Source: DASUPK01 sp963782345 (GTDB lineage Bacteria > Actinomycetota > Thermoleophilia > Solirubrobacterales > 70-9). From it: 64,000 nt of DNA. The notes beneath the pieces are model-generated. The model was given only the letters and a program-made list of their open reading frames with translations, had not been told where the DNA came from and searched no databases. Shown here piece by piece: positions 49,305 to 59,300 of this stretch. How positions within the stretch are numbered: position 1 is the first letter of the stretch; every line of letters begins with the position of its first letter. Location: NCBI GenBank assembly GCA_963782345.1, contig CAWAJF010000010.1:1-64000 (forward strand). The letters run 5' to 3'. Both the position numbers and the translations under genes were made by a program.

Positions 49305-49616
49305 ATGTCCGAGCGCCCTCAGCCAGACGACAGGGTGAACATTCATGAGGCAAAGACGAACCTCTCGAGGCTGATCGAGCGCGTGGAGCGCGGCGCGGAG
49401 ATCGTGATCGCCCGCAACGGCAGGCCCGTTGCGAAGCTCGTCCCCATTCAGGAGCAGTTTCCGATCACCGGCATCGGCTCGCTCCAGGGCAAGGTCGGAA
49501 TCCTGCCCGGGTTCGACCGGGCAGACGACGAGATCGCCCGCGACTTCTACCAGGGCCATCCCGACGATCCGCTGTTCCAGGACCCCAAGGAGTGGGAGTG
49601 GCCCAAGGAGGGCTGA
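49305..49616 (+). CDS. Antitoxin, Phd/YefM family
   Basis: A 103-residue antitoxin. VNIHEAKTNLSRLIERVERG and EIVIARNGRPVAKLVP (residues 12-46) are the Phd/YefM DNA-binding fold. The acidic/aromatic C-terminus (DEIARDFYQGHPDDPLF) should neutralise the PIN toxin encoded next. The reading frame overlaps the toxin start by up to 25 bp, so production is coupled. The pair sits between two beta-helix surface-protein genes and next to gene remnants. Confidence 0.9.
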   Translation: MSERPQPDDRVNIHEAKTNLSRLIERVERGAEIVIARNGRPVAKLVPIQEQFPITGIGSLQGKVGILPGFDRADDEIARDFYQGHPDDPLFQDPKEWEWPKEG

Positions 49617-49993
49617 GGCTCCTCCTGGACAGCCATGTCCTGATCTGGCTCTACGGGGATCCGGGGGCGCTGCCGTCGCGGGTGCTCCGGGAGATCAGAG
49701 CGGAGGAGAACGAGAAGGTGGTCAGCGCGGCCACCGTCTGGGAGACAGCGATCAAGCGCGACACCGGAAGGCTCGCGATCCCCGGGGACCTCGCCGGGCG
49801 GGTGAGGGCTTCCGGGTTCAGCGAGCTCGCCATACGCTTCGAGCACGGCGTCGCCGCCGCGGAGCTTCCCCGCCTGCACGGCGACCCGTTCGACCGGATG
49901 CTCGTCGCCCAGGCGCGACTGGAGGACCTGACGCTGGTTACCGCCGACTCGCAGATACGGCGCTACGACGTCCGGGTGCTCCCCGCCGGCTGA
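49592..49993 (+). CDS. Toxin, PIN-domain ribonuclease (VapC-like)
   Basis: Cleaves RNA when freed from the antitoxin. RLLLDSHVLIWLYGD carries the first Asp of the PIN active site; ETAIKRDTGRL the Glu; DPFDRMLVAQA the third acidic set; and LVTADSQIRRY the last. 133 residues with the GTG at 49592; GTG 49598 is equally possible, since typical VapC start at the segment RLLLDSHV. All active-site acids are present, so it should be active. Stop is 4 bp from the convergent beta-helix gene. Confidence 0.88.
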   Translation: MGVAQGGLRLLLDSHVLIWLYGDPGALPSRVLREIRAEENEKVVSAATVWETAIKRDTGRLAIPGDLAGRVRASGFSELAIRFEHGVAAAELPRLHGDPFDRMLVAQARLEDLTLVTADSQIRRYDVRVLPAG

Positions 49994-49996
49994 CCG

Positions 49997-52411
49997 CTAC
50001 CTCCGCACCAGCTTCACCTTCCGCGCCTGGGTGTTGGCGGTCCCGCCCGTCGGCAGGTAGGTGACCTTGACCTTCGCCTTCGCCTTGCCCTTGCGCAGCA
50101 GCGCCCGGCGGAGCTTGCGCGCCTTCTTGCCCTTCTTCGCCGGCGCCACCTTGAGCTTCACGGTGCCGCCTGGGGCAGGCTTGTCGATCGTCCTCAGACC
50201 CTTGCCCCGGAGGCCGACCTCGCCCGGGCCCGGCAAATTGACGAGGAGGAAGGCGATTCCCTTCTTCTTGTTGCGCCTCAACTTGCCGAAGGTGAAGGCG
50301 CTGGAGGGGGGCGGTGAGGCGGTGATCGCTCCGCCGCCTCCTCCTGTGGGCGGGCCGTTCGGAGTCGGGTCGCAGGCATTGCCGAGACCGTCGCCGTCGT
50401 TGTCGGCCTGGCCGGGATTGGCCACGGTGGGGCAGTTGTCGATCGCCGAGTCGATTCCGTCGCCGTCGGGGTCGGCGAGCTCGAAGGCGCCGGCGTCGCA
50501 GGCGGCACCCTCGGGCCGGTGCGATCCGCGCTCGTCCACGGTCAGCGCCGCGGGCGTCATCTGGTCGTCAACGCAGTCCCCCATCGCCGCGTGATCGATC
50601 GCGTCGCTGCCCGGTCCGAGCGCGCGGGTCAGCAGCGGCACCGTGGCTCCCGGGGGGCCCGCCTCGGGGCCACCGTTGTCGGCGAGCGGGCCGAGCTTCG
50701 GGTCGAGGCTCGCGTCCTGCATCAGGAAGCCGCAGGAGAGCCCGATGTCGACGTTGGAGCCGTCGTTGGTGAAGGGCGTGGCCGCGTTGCAGACGTCGGC
50801 GGCGTCGGACCCGCTGAGGATCGAGCTGCGCAGGTGGAACTCCTTCCCCATCGACACCGTGCCGCCGTTCGAGACCGCGTCGCCGTCGCCGCCGACGCCG
50901 GACGCCTGGTTGCCGGCCACCGTGCTGGCGATCAGCTCGACGTCCCCGTCGTAGTTGTGGATCCCGCCACCGTCGCCGCCCCCGGTGGCCGTGTTGCCGC
51001 TCACGGTCGAGTTGAGCACGGTGAGCTTGCCGTCCACATCGCTCACCGCGTTGTAGATCCCGCCCCCGTCCCCGGCGCCACCATTCACGGTGTTGCCGGA
51101 GACGGTGCTGCCGATCACGGTCAGCCTCGAGTCGTTGCTGTTGCTGGCGTTGCCGTTGCTGAGCCCGCCGCCCTGAGTGGTGGAGTTGGTGCCGACCACC
51201 GAGTTCCCGGCCACGACGCTGCCGGTGATCGTCGCCTCCGACATGTCGCCTGCGATCGTCCCGTTCGCGATCCCACCGCCGCGGCCACCCGAGACGCCGG
51301 TGGTGACGTCGTTGGCTGTGATCGCGCTCGAGTCCACGGAGAGGGCGATGTTGTTGTCGCTGGCGATGCCGCCGCCCCAGTTGACGGCGTGGTTGCCCGC
51401 GATCAGGCTGGTGTCGATCATGGCGTTCGCCATCGTGATCGGCACGGTGTTGTCCCCCTCGATGTGAATGCCGCCGCCGGCTTTCTCGGTCTCGTTATCG
51501 GCGATCGTCGAGCCGCTGACCGTCAACGTGGACAGTCCGGTGATCGTGCTGAACTCGATCCCGCCCCCGTCGCCGCCGTCCACGGTCATGTTCGTCGGAT
51601 CCCCGGCGACGTTGCCGCTCACGGCGCTATCGATCACGGTCAGATCCGCCGAGGTCGAGATGCCGCCCCCGTGCGCGCTTCCGTTCGCGCCCGCCTGGTT
51701 CATGGTCACGGTGGAGCGGGTCAGGGTGACCTCCCCGAACGCGAAGATCCCGCCGCCTCCGAACCCCGATCCCGAGTCCGCTGAGCCGGTGTTGCCGCTG
51801 ATCGTGCTGTCGATGATCTGCGCTTCGTCCCCACTGCCTATGTACAAGCCGCCGCCGGCATAGTCGCTCTCACTGTTCTTGACGGTGACCCGGTCCAGGA
51901 TCAAGCTCTGAACTCCGGAGCCGTCCGTCTGGATCGCACCACCTTCATCGGTGGGCATCCCAGGCCCGGCCAAGGTCGCCTTGCCGTTCCGGATCGTCAG
52001 GTCAGCCAGGGTGAGGGTGTCGGCGTCTTGCAGCTCGATCGCGCGATCGTTCATCTGGGCATCGATTGTGGTGGCGCCCTGGCCGGCCCCCTGGATCCGG
52101 ATCGGGCCGCCCCCGGTCGCCTCGATGTCCAGATCCCCGTTGACGTTCGTGTCATCGTCGACCGCCCCATCGAGCATGTAGGTCCCCGCCGGGAGGACGA
52201 TCGTGTCGAGCGCAGCGGAGTCGCCCTGGGGGCAGCCGTTCGCGGCCGTGTTGTCGGTGGCGGCGTTCACCGCCTCGCGCAGGCCGCAAATCCCGTCGTT
52301 GGCGATCCCGTCAGCGGTCCAGTCCACGGTGATCGTCGCCGCCCCGGCCCATGCCGGCGCCACCAACGCCGCGATCAGCGCCAAGGACAGGAAACACAGT
52401 CCGCGCTTCAT
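49997..52411 (-). CDS. Secreted beta-helix protein 2 with CSLREA and TSP3-like repeats
   Basis: 804 residues. Signal peptide (FLSLALIAALVAPAWAGA), CSLREA domain (ICGLREAVNAATDN, about 42-55), a long right-handed beta-helix (STISGNTGS, STVSGNTATGGG; about 80-600), SDAIDHAAMGD and DERGSHRP, a calcium-type TSP3 segment (DPDGDGIDSAIDNCP, DNDGDGLGNACDP) and the basic C-terminal module (FGKLRRNKKKGIAFLLVNLP, PAKKGKKARKLRRAL, PTGGTANTQARKVKLV). It shares ends with protein 1. Probably a large surface fibre; function unknown. Confidence 0.8.
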   Translation of the reverse strand: MKRGLCFLSLALIAALVAPAWAGAATITVDWTADGIANDGICGLREAVNAATDNTAANGCPQGDSAALDTIVLPAGTYMLDGAVDDDTNVNGDLDIEATGGGPIRIQGAGQGATTIDAQMNDRAIELQDADTLTLADLTIRNGKATLAGPGMPTDEGGAIQTDGSGVQSLILDRVTVKNSESDYAGGGLYIGSGDEAQIIDSTISGNTGSADSGSGFGGGGIFAFGEVTLTRSTVTMNQAGANGSAHGGGISTSADLTVIDSAVSGNVAGDPTNMTVDGGDGGGIEFSTITGLSTLTVSGSTIADNETEKAGGGIHIEGDNTVPITMANAMIDTSLIAGNHAVNWGGGIASDNNIALSVDSSAITANDVTTGVSGGRGGGIANGTIAGDMSEATITGSVVAGNSVVGTNSTTQGGGLSNGNASNSNDSRLTVIGSTVSGNTVNGGAGDGGGIYNAVSDVDGKLTVLNSTVSGNTATGGGDGGGIHNYDGDVELIASTVAGNQASGVGGDGDAVSNGGTVSMGKEFHLRSSILSGSDAADVCNAATPFTNDGSNVDIGLSCGFLMQDASLDPKLGPLADNGGPEAGPPGATVPLLTRALGPGSDAIDHAAMGDCVDDQMTPAALTVDERGSHRPEGAACDAGAFELADPDGDGIDSAIDNCPTVANPGQADNDGDGLGNACDPTPNGPPTGGGGGAITASPPPSSAFTFGKLRRNKKKGIAFLLVNLPGPGEVGLRGKGLRTIDKPAPGGTVKLKVAPAKKGKKARKLRRALLRKGKAKAKVKVTYLPTGGTANTQARKVKLVRR

Positions 52412-52587
52412 TCCTCCCCCTCCTTCTGTTCACTGCGGCCGAGCCATCCCTGCTCGGCGACCACCTGGACGATGGGCCGACCGTAGCCGATCCCTCAAGC
52501 GCGCGCAAACGACTCACTGGACGCCGATGGACGCTCACCGGTGCGGACCGAGCCGCGGCGTTGACCTGAGGTTAGATTCCCGGGTCG

Positions 52588-52947
52588 ATGCTCCATCACG
52601 TGTCCATCGAGATCCCGCCGGATCAGGCCGACCGCTCGGTCGAGTTCTGGGCGCTGCTCGGCTTCGAGGAGGTACCCGCGGCCGAGGTGCTCGGCGACCG
52701 GGTGCGCTGGCTGGAGCGAGACGGCACGCAGATTCACCTGATCCTCACCGAGGGGCACACAGCGCCGGCCCTCGGTCACGCCGCCGTAGTAGCCCCCGAC
52801 CACGCCGACGCCAAGCAGCGGCTGCGGGATGCGGGCTTCCAGGTGGAGGACACCCGACAGCTCTGGGGCGCTGATCGCGCCTTCGCGATCGCGCCGGGCG
52901 GCCACCGGGTGGAGCTGATGGCGGCGCCCCCGCCGCCATCGACCTGA
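52588..52947 (+). CDS. Single-domain VOC (glyoxalase-fold) protein
   Basis: A 119-residue VOC protein: HHVSIEIPPDQADRSVEFW at the start with the first metal His, LGFEEVPAAEVLGDRVRWL, IHLILTEGH and GHRVELMAAP with the terminal Glu. Metal-binding positions are kept. ATG directly after CGATG-rich leader; no operon partner. It stands between two convergent or same-region beta-helix genes, with the downstream gene convergent. Substrate unknown. Confidence 0.75.
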   Translation: MLHHVSIEIPPDQADRSVEFWALLGFEEVPAAEVLGDRVRWLERDGTQIHLILTEGHTAPALGHAAVVAPDHADAKQRLRDAGFQVEDTRQLWGADRAFAIAPGGHRVELMAAPPPPST

Positions 52948-52957
52948 CGGTCCGGCG

Positions 52958-55222
52958 CTACCGCTTCTTCCTCCTCTTCTTCTTCTTGCACTTCTTCTTC
53001 TTGGCGGCGCCGGCGCTCCGCTTGTGCTTTTTCTTCTTCTTCTTTTTGCACTTCGCCTTGGTCGTGTTCGCCGCCTGCCCTGCGCTGGGCGTTGCTGCGG
53101 CGGGCGGAGGCAGGAGCGAGGGCTCGGCGAGGGCATCCACTCCCTCGCAGCTCGTGACAGCGTCGAGCGAGAGGCGGTCGGTCTGGGCGGTGTCGGCGGT
53201 GCCGGCGCCGCAATCGAGCGTGTCGCCGAAACCGTCGCGGGCGAAGAGCCGGTCGTCGTCGTTGCCGCCGAGCAGGGTGTCCGGCCCGGCGCCGCCGGTG
53301 ATCGTGTCGTCGCCGCTCAGGCCGTCGAGGACGTTGGGGCCGCCGTCGCCAATCAGCGTGTCGCCCGCCGGCGAGCCGGTCGCGTTCTCGATCGAGCTGA
53401 GCGCGGCGCTCATCCCGATTCCGGAGGCGGAGGACGCTGGGAGGTCGACCGTGCCCGCCGGGCTGAGGGGAGACGCGAGGCCGAGCAGCAGCGTGTCGGA
53501 GCCGCCGCCCCCGTCCAACGCGTCGCTGCCGCCGTTGGGACGCTCGATCACGGTGTCGTCGCCGCCGCCGGCGCAGACCCTGTCGTCGCCCTGCTTCGGA
53601 TCGATCGAGTCGGGGCCGTTCGAGCCCAGGATGACGTCCGGCGCTGCGGTGCCGCCGATGGCGCCGGCCCCGACCACGTCGACGATCTGCCCCTGGCAGC
53701 GGTTGAGCTCGTAGGCACCGACGTCGCATTCGGGGATGGAGTCCCCGTCCTCGTCGAAGCCCCGGGGCGCCCCGCGCTGGTCGGTGGCCAGCGGCGTGCC
53801 GTCGACCCCGTCGCAGGATGCCGCCGGGATCCGGTCGAGTGCCGGGCTGCCGGGCGCCAGCGCGTGCGTGACGGTCGGGCCCCCGTTGTCCGCCTCGCCG
53901 AGCAGCCCGGGGTCGGTGTTCTGGAGGTCGCCGGCGCCGGTCAGGCCGCAGCTGGTGCCGCGGTCGATGTTGAAGCCCAAAGAGTCGATCGAGCCGTTGG
54001 TGGAGCACTCGTTGGCGCCGTTCTCGGAGAGGATCGTGGCGCCGACGGCCAGCGACGTGCCCGCGACGCTTGCGGTGTCATAGAAGATCGACCTGCCGGC
54101 GGTCGCCGCGTTCAGGGTGAAGGTGGAGCTCCTGATGGCCGTGCTCCCCCCGCGGACCTGGAGGGCCGCCGCGTCGGTCTGGGCGTGGTTGTCGGCCAGC
54201 GTGGAGTTCTGGAGCACGAGCGTCCCGTCGATCGTCCCCAGGTCCGTGTAGTCGATCCCGCCGCCCGAGCTCAGGCTGCCCGCCGCGCTCACCGTGTTGT
54301 TGTCGAGCGTGCTGCGCTCGATCCGCAGCGGCGCGTTCTCGGCGTAGATCCCGCCCCCGTGAGCTGCATCCGAGCTGTCGAGCGCGGTGACGGTGTTGCT
54401 GGCGATCGTCGAGTCGGCGACGCTGACGGGCCCGCCGGTCGCGGCGATGCCGCCGCCGAAGATGTCGTCGGCGCTGGCGTCGTCAGGCGAGACGACCGAG
54501 TTGCCGGAGATCGTGCTCCGGTTGGCCGTCAGGCTGCCGAAGCCGCGGATCCCGCCGCCGACCAGGCCGGTCGGTGCGGTGGAGGAGTTCCCCGAGACGG
54601 TGCTGTTCTTCAGCGTCAGGTCGCCAGCCGCCAGGATTCCCCCGCCGGACGACTGGGAGCTGCTGTTCGTCACCCTCGAGCCGTCCAGGGTCGTCACGGA
54701 GCGCGAGCTGACCATGCGCAGGGCTCCCCCGCTCCCCGTGGGCGGGTGGCCATCATCGAGCGTGACCTGCACCAGCGTCAGCGACCCGGTGGCCAGGCTG
54801 GCCGGCTGGTCGATCACCCGGTCGCTGTTGGCTCCGCTGGTTCCGTCGATCACCGACTCGCCCGTAGCGCTCTTGCTCTCGATCGTCAGTGGGCTGGTCG
54901 GGCTCAGGAAGACATCTAGGTCACCGCTCAGGTCGCTGTCGTCGCCGGCACCGGGGATGGTGAGCTGGTAGAGCGGCGCCAGGAGGACGATCACATCGGG
55001 CGAGGTGGCGGACCCCGCCGCGCACCGATCGACGGCCGCGTTCGCGTCGGCGGCCAGCACGGCCTCGCGCAGGGTGCAGTTGCCGTTGTTCTGCGTGATG
55101 TCGTCGGTGGTCACCGTTGGGGTGATCGTCGCCGCCGAGGCGCCCGGCGCAGAGCCCAGCCCGGCCAGGGCGGCGCCGGCCAGCAGAGAGGCGAGTGCGA
55201 TCCTTGCGCGATGGCTCCTCAT
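52958..55222 (-). CDS. Secreted beta-helix protein 3 with RTX-like repeats and poly-lysine tail
   Basis: The start at 55222 (MRSHRARIALASLLAGAALA) follows GAGGAGG and begins a signal peptide; 754 residues. CSLREA-like NCTLREAVLAADAN, beta-helix (about 90-480) and a TDQRGAPRGFDEDGD ending. Then haemolysin-type Ca2+ repeats (GGGDDTVIE, GDTLIGDGG, LSGDDTITGGAGPDTLLGG, about 540-680) and a C-terminal tail of nearly pure Lys (KCKKKKKKKHKRSAG, KKKKCKKKKRRKKR). The tail differs from proteins 1 and 2. RTX repeats fold after export when they meet calcium. Confidence 0.8.
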   Translation of the reverse strand: MRSHRARIALASLLAGAALAGLGSAPGASAATITPTVTTDDITQNNGNCTLREAVLAADANAAVDRCAAGSATSPDVIVLLAPLYQLTIPGAGDDSDLSGDLDVFLSPTSPLTIESKSATGESVIDGTSGANSDRVIDQPASLATGSLTLVQVTLDDGHPPTGSGGALRMVSSRSVTTLDGSRVTNSSSQSSGGGILAAGDLTLKNSTVSGNSSTAPTGLVGGGIRGFGSLTANRSTISGNSVVSPDDASADDIFGGGIAATGGPVSVADSTIASNTVTALDSSDAAHGGGIYAENAPLRIERSTLDNNTVSAAGSLSSGGGIDYTDLGTIDGTLVLQNSTLADNHAQTDAAALQVRGGSTAIRSSTFTLNAATAGRSIFYDTASVAGTSLAVGATILSENGANECSTNGSIDSLGFNIDRGTSCGLTGAGDLQNTDPGLLGEADNGGPTVTHALAPGSPALDRIPAASCDGVDGTPLATDQRGAPRGFDEDGDSIPECDVGAYELNRCQGQIVDVVGAGAIGGTAAPDVILGSNGPDSIDPKQGDDRVCAGGGDDTVIERPNGGSDALDGGGGSDTLLLGLASPLSPAGTVDLPASSASGIGMSAALSSIENATGSPAGDTLIGDGGPNVLDGLSGDDTITGGAGPDTLLGGNDDDRLFARDGFGDTLDCGAGTADTAQTDRLSLDAVTSCEGVDALAEPSLLPPPAAATPSAGQAANTTKAKCKKKKKKKHKRSAGAAKKKKCKKKKRRKKR

Positions 55223-55319
55223 TCGTCGTCGACCTCCTCGGCGCTCGATGATCCGCGCCCATCTTGGGTGTGCGCCGGCTTGCAACGGCCGTCCGATCGC
55301 GATCCGGGGAGACGATCCA

Positions 55320-56039
55320 TCAGGGCCCGCCGACCAGGGTGATGTCGAAGAAGGCCTGCGAGAGCGTCTTCTGAGCACTGGCGCCGTTGCAGAGGACGAG
55401 CGGGTACTCGCCGTCGTGACCCACGACTCCCGGCTCCATGTAGAGGCCCACCCCGAGGTCCTGCTGGGGCGAGGCGATCGCGAGCTCCCCGCGGTCCGCC
55501 GCCGGGCTTGCGAACAAGAAGCTCTGGCACGACTGCGCCGGGACGTCGATCAGGGAGAGGAAGGGATCCGACACCGTCCCGCCGCTGAGAAGCTCGTTCA
55601 GCCCCACGCCGCCGGTGGCGATGTCGTCAGGACCGATCGCGCCTGCCCTGATCTGCAGGTTCGAGAGCGGCCCGGAGAGGTCGCCGCCGGCGCCGTCGGA
55701 CCCGTCGATCGAATCGGCGTCGAGCCCGGAGCCGGGCCCGTCCACCGCCGAGAGCTTCGCCAGCACCTGGGCGGGAGTGTCGGGCGCGCCGGCTGGACCG
55801 GGCGGGCCCTGGGCGCCGTGCAGCCTGGCAAGCGTCTTCGGGGCGATGTCGCGCTTGGTGATCGTGTGGTCCTTGATCTGCCTGCCGGTGATCCGGGCGA
55901 CGGTGGAGCGTGCGGCTGCGGGACCGCCGAGCGCGACGAACAGCGCCAGCAGGCCGATCGCGACGCCGAGCCACTGACCGCGCAGCGCCCGCCTCAGCGT
56001 CGCCGCCCGCGACAGGTACCGACTGAACAGCCACCCCAT
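55320..56039 (-). CDS. Membrane-anchored surface protein with ITGRQIKD and collagen-like motifs
   Basis: With ATG 56039 (GGAGG at good distance) 239 residues. One hydrophobic segment (about 25-42, LGVAIGLLALFVALGGPAA) acts as signal or anchor. ITGRQIKDHTITKRDIAPKT is a motif I associate with exported proteins of Thermoleophilia; GPPGPAGAPD is a short collagen-like stretch. The rest is Gly/Asp/Leu rich, with a C-terminal beta region and two Cys. A GTG at 56048 is an alternative start. Function unknown. Confidence 0.65.
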   Translation of the reverse strand: MGWLFSRYLSRAATLRRALRGQWLGVAIGLLALFVALGGPAAARSTVARITGRQIKDHTITKRDIAPKTLARLHGAQGPPGPAGAPDTPAQVLAKLSAVDGPGSGLDADSIDGSDGAGGDLSGPLSNLQIRAGAIGPDDIATGGVGLNELLSGGTVSDPFLSLIDVPAQSCQSFLFASPAADRGELAIASPQQDLGVGLYMEPGVVGHDGEYPLVLCNGASAQKTLSQAFFDITLVGGP

Positions 56040-56091
56040 ACGAGCCACCTCCTCCGCGATTCCGAGCTTCTTCCTGAGCTCCGGGCCGACG

Positions 56092-56283
56092 CTACGCCCC
56101 CTCGCTCACGCGATCCTCACGCGCCCCGTCGCCCTCGCGCGCCTCGCGCAGCCAGCGCTCGATCTGCTCCGCTGCCTGCGCCGGTGAGCGCACGCCGGCC
56201 GTCCTCCCGGTGCGCACGTCCCGGACGGTCGCCTGACCGTCCGGTTCACGCACAGTGACGACGTAGCTGTGCCTGTGGACCAC
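56092..56283 (-). CDS. Small hypothetical protein
   Basis: A 63-residue soluble, Arg/Glu-rich protein (VHRHSYVVTVREPDGQATVRD split as VHRHSYVVTV and REPDGQATVRD; then AAEQIERWLREARE). No known domain. It faces away from the large regulator gene at 56373, with 89 bp between. Codon use looks coding, but a short ORF in GC-rich DNA is easily spurious. Confidence 0.4.
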   Translation of the reverse strand: MVHRHSYVVTVREPDGQATVRDVRTGRTAGVRSPAQAAEQIERWLREAREGDGAREDRVSEGA

Positions 56284-56372
56284 ACTGCGCGACGCTAGGG
56301 CCGAGCGCTCACGAGATCCTCACGCCTGTGCTTTGCTTCGCCGGCAAGAGGCGTTAGGGAGATGGAGAAGGA

Positions 56373-59300
56373 ATGAGAGCTGGGACTCGGATCGGGCGTC
56401 CGGCCCTGCGGCGGCGCCTCGCGGAGGCGCTCGATGAGGGAGCCCTGATCCTGGTGGCCCCAGCGGGGTCGGGCAAGACGATGGCGCTCGAGGAGGCGCT
56501 CGACGACAGGGGCGGCGCCGTCGCCTGGGTCAAGTGCCGCGCGGAGCACGCCGACGGCAGCCGTCTGCTGGATCGCCTGGTCGAGGTGCTGCGCACGGCC
56601 GCCCCCGGAACCGCCGACGTGCTCGGCGACACCCTCGCCCTTGCCATCGCTCCGATCGACGTCGCCTCGTCGGCCCGCCAACTGGCGGCCGAGCTCGAGC
56701 GGCTCGTCGTCGATCCGCTCGCGATCGTCTTCGACGATGCTGAGCATCTCGCCGAGAGCGAGGGCGCCGGGGCGATCCTCAGCGCCCTGCTGGTCAGCGA
56801 CGCGGTTCCGCTGAGGGTCGCGGTCGCCTCCCGGCGCTCGCTCCCGCTGCGCGTTGCGAAGCTGCGCGCGGCGGGCCGCCTGACCGAGCTGGGCGCCGCC
56901 GACCTCGCATTCTCGGCCGCCGAGTGCGCCGAGCTGCTGCGCCTGCATCGCGGCGCGAGCGTCACCGAGGCCGAAGTCGGCGCGACCATGGAGGCGACCG
57001 AGGGCTGGCCGCTCGGGCTCGCGCTCGACGCCCGGCGCGCGAGCGGCCCGGCCCCCGCCGCTCCCGGGTCGCCGGCCGGGCTTTCGGACTTCCTCGCCGA
57101 GGAGGTCCTCGCGGGGCTCGACCCGGAGTTCCGCCGGCAGCTCCTCGCGTCCAGCCTGGCATCCGAGATCAACGACGAAGTCGCGGCGGCGCTGGGCCTG
57201 GATCCCGGCTTTTGCGAGCGGGCGGTCAGCCACGACCTGTTCCTGCGGCCTCTCGAAGGCGGGGGCGGCCATGCCTACCACCCGCTCTTCCGGGAGTTCC
57301 TGCTCGACCGGCTGCGGATCGAGGCCGGGGAGGCCGAGCGCCGCGAGCTTCACGCCGGGCTTGCCGGGGCCCTGGCCGAGGAGCGCCCGCTCGAGGCCGC
57401 CGAGCATCTGCTGGCTGCGGGCCGCGAGCCCGACGCCGTGAAGATCATCGGCCGCCACAGCCAGCCGCTCGTGCGGAGCTCTCCCGAGGTGATCGGTCGC
57501 TGGATCGACCGCCTCTCCCCCGAGTCGCGCTCCGAGCCTGCGATCCAGCTTCTGCGCAGCCAGCTCGCGATGGGCGCCGGCAGGCACGACGAGGCTTTGG
57601 AACCGCTCTCCGAGGCCGCCGCCGAGTGGGAGCGGCGCGGGAGCAAGGCCGTGTGGACGGCGCGCTTTGCGCTGGCGCAGGCGCTGATCGTGCTGGGCCG
57701 CTTCGAGGAGGTGCCACCGCTGGCCGAGGGCTTCGATGCGCCCGGCACCGAGACGGTGGTCGCCGCACCGATGGTCGCGCTCTGGGCGGCGATCGCGATC
57801 GGCGGGATCGGGCGCCGCGAGGAGGGAAGGGCGCTGCTCGACCGGGGCCTCGCCCATCCGCTCGGCCAGCTGCTGGAGCCCGTGGAGCTCGCCTATCAGG
57901 CCTACTACGTCGACTGGCACGCCGGGCGGCTCGACGAGGCCGCAGACGGCGCCCGGCGCGCGATCGCCCGGATGGAGGAGTTCGACCCGGTCCGCTGGCT
58001 GCCGTTCACGCTCTGGTACGCGGCTTACGTGCACGAGGCGCGGGGAGAGGAGGCGGTCGCCGTCGAGCTCTTGCAGCGCGCCCAGGAGGTGACTCGCGGC
58101 TACGGCATCGGGGAGTACCCGGCGGCCGTGGCCGGCGCGATGAAAGCGGGCTTCGATGCGCGCGCGGGGCGGGTGGCGGAGGCAGAGCTCGAGCTGGCGC
58201 GGGCCGTCCCCCACCTGATGGGGAGCTGGCACGGATACGACGTCGAGCTCGCGCGAGCGGAGATCGCCATGCGGCGCGGCGACCGCCCGGTGGCATTGGC
58301 GGCGGCGGCCCGGGCGCGAGCGCTGGTGGAGCGGGGCTACCTGGGCGAGCGGCTGCGCGCGGCGACCCTGCTGGCGCCGCTGTTCGAGCGGCTGGGCGAC
58401 CCGGCGAGCGCTCGGGCCGCAATCGATGAGGCGCTGTCCGCGCGGACGCCGGGGACCAGGGCACCGCGGCTGCTGGCGCTGAGGGCATGGTTGCGCGAGG
58501 GCGACGGCGACGATCGGGCCGTCGACGACCTGCGCGAGGCCTGGGCTGAAGCGGGCGATGCGGCCCGCTACCTGGTGCGCGGCGAGTGGCCCCGCATCGA
58601 GCGCCTGGTCTGGGATGCGGTGGAGCGCGAGGTGCTCGATCCGAGCGAGGTGGTCGAGGCGATTCGTGAGGGTCTTCCCGGCGGGGATGCCCTGCTCGCC
58701 TTCCTGGATCACCCGGTCCCCGCCGCCCGCCGCGCCGCGGCCGCCGCCGTGGCCACCTCGGGTCATCCCGACGTTCCGGCGCGCCTGGAGGCGATGGCGT
58801 CGGATCCCGCCCAGGCCGTGGCCTCGGCCGCGCGCCGCGCATCCGAGCGGCTGCGGCGAGATCCTCCCCCGCTGGCGTTCAGCCTGTTCGGCTCGTTCTC
58901 GCTCCGCCGTGGCGGTCGCCTGGTCGAGGAGGAGCTGTGGGAGCGTCGCGTCGCCGAGCGGCTGGTCCGCTTCCTGCTCGTTCAGCGCGGCGAGGCGGTG
59001 CCCGAGGACCTCCTGTTCGAGGCATTCTGGCCCGGGCGCTCGTCGACCTCGGCTCGGCGCAGCCTGCAGGTTGCTGTCTCGTGCGCGCGCGCCGTCCTCG
59101 ACCCTCCGGACACGGGTGCGAGCGCGATCGAGGCGCGCGAGCGCTCCTACCGCGTGTTGCTGCGGCCTGGGGACGTCGTCGACACCGAGGTGTTCGCGCA
59201 GGCCGCCCGCACCGCGCTCTCGGGCGATCGGGTGGACGGCGCATCTGGGCTGAGACGCGCCGTCGCGCTCTGGGGAGGCGAGCCCCTACCCGAGGAGCGC

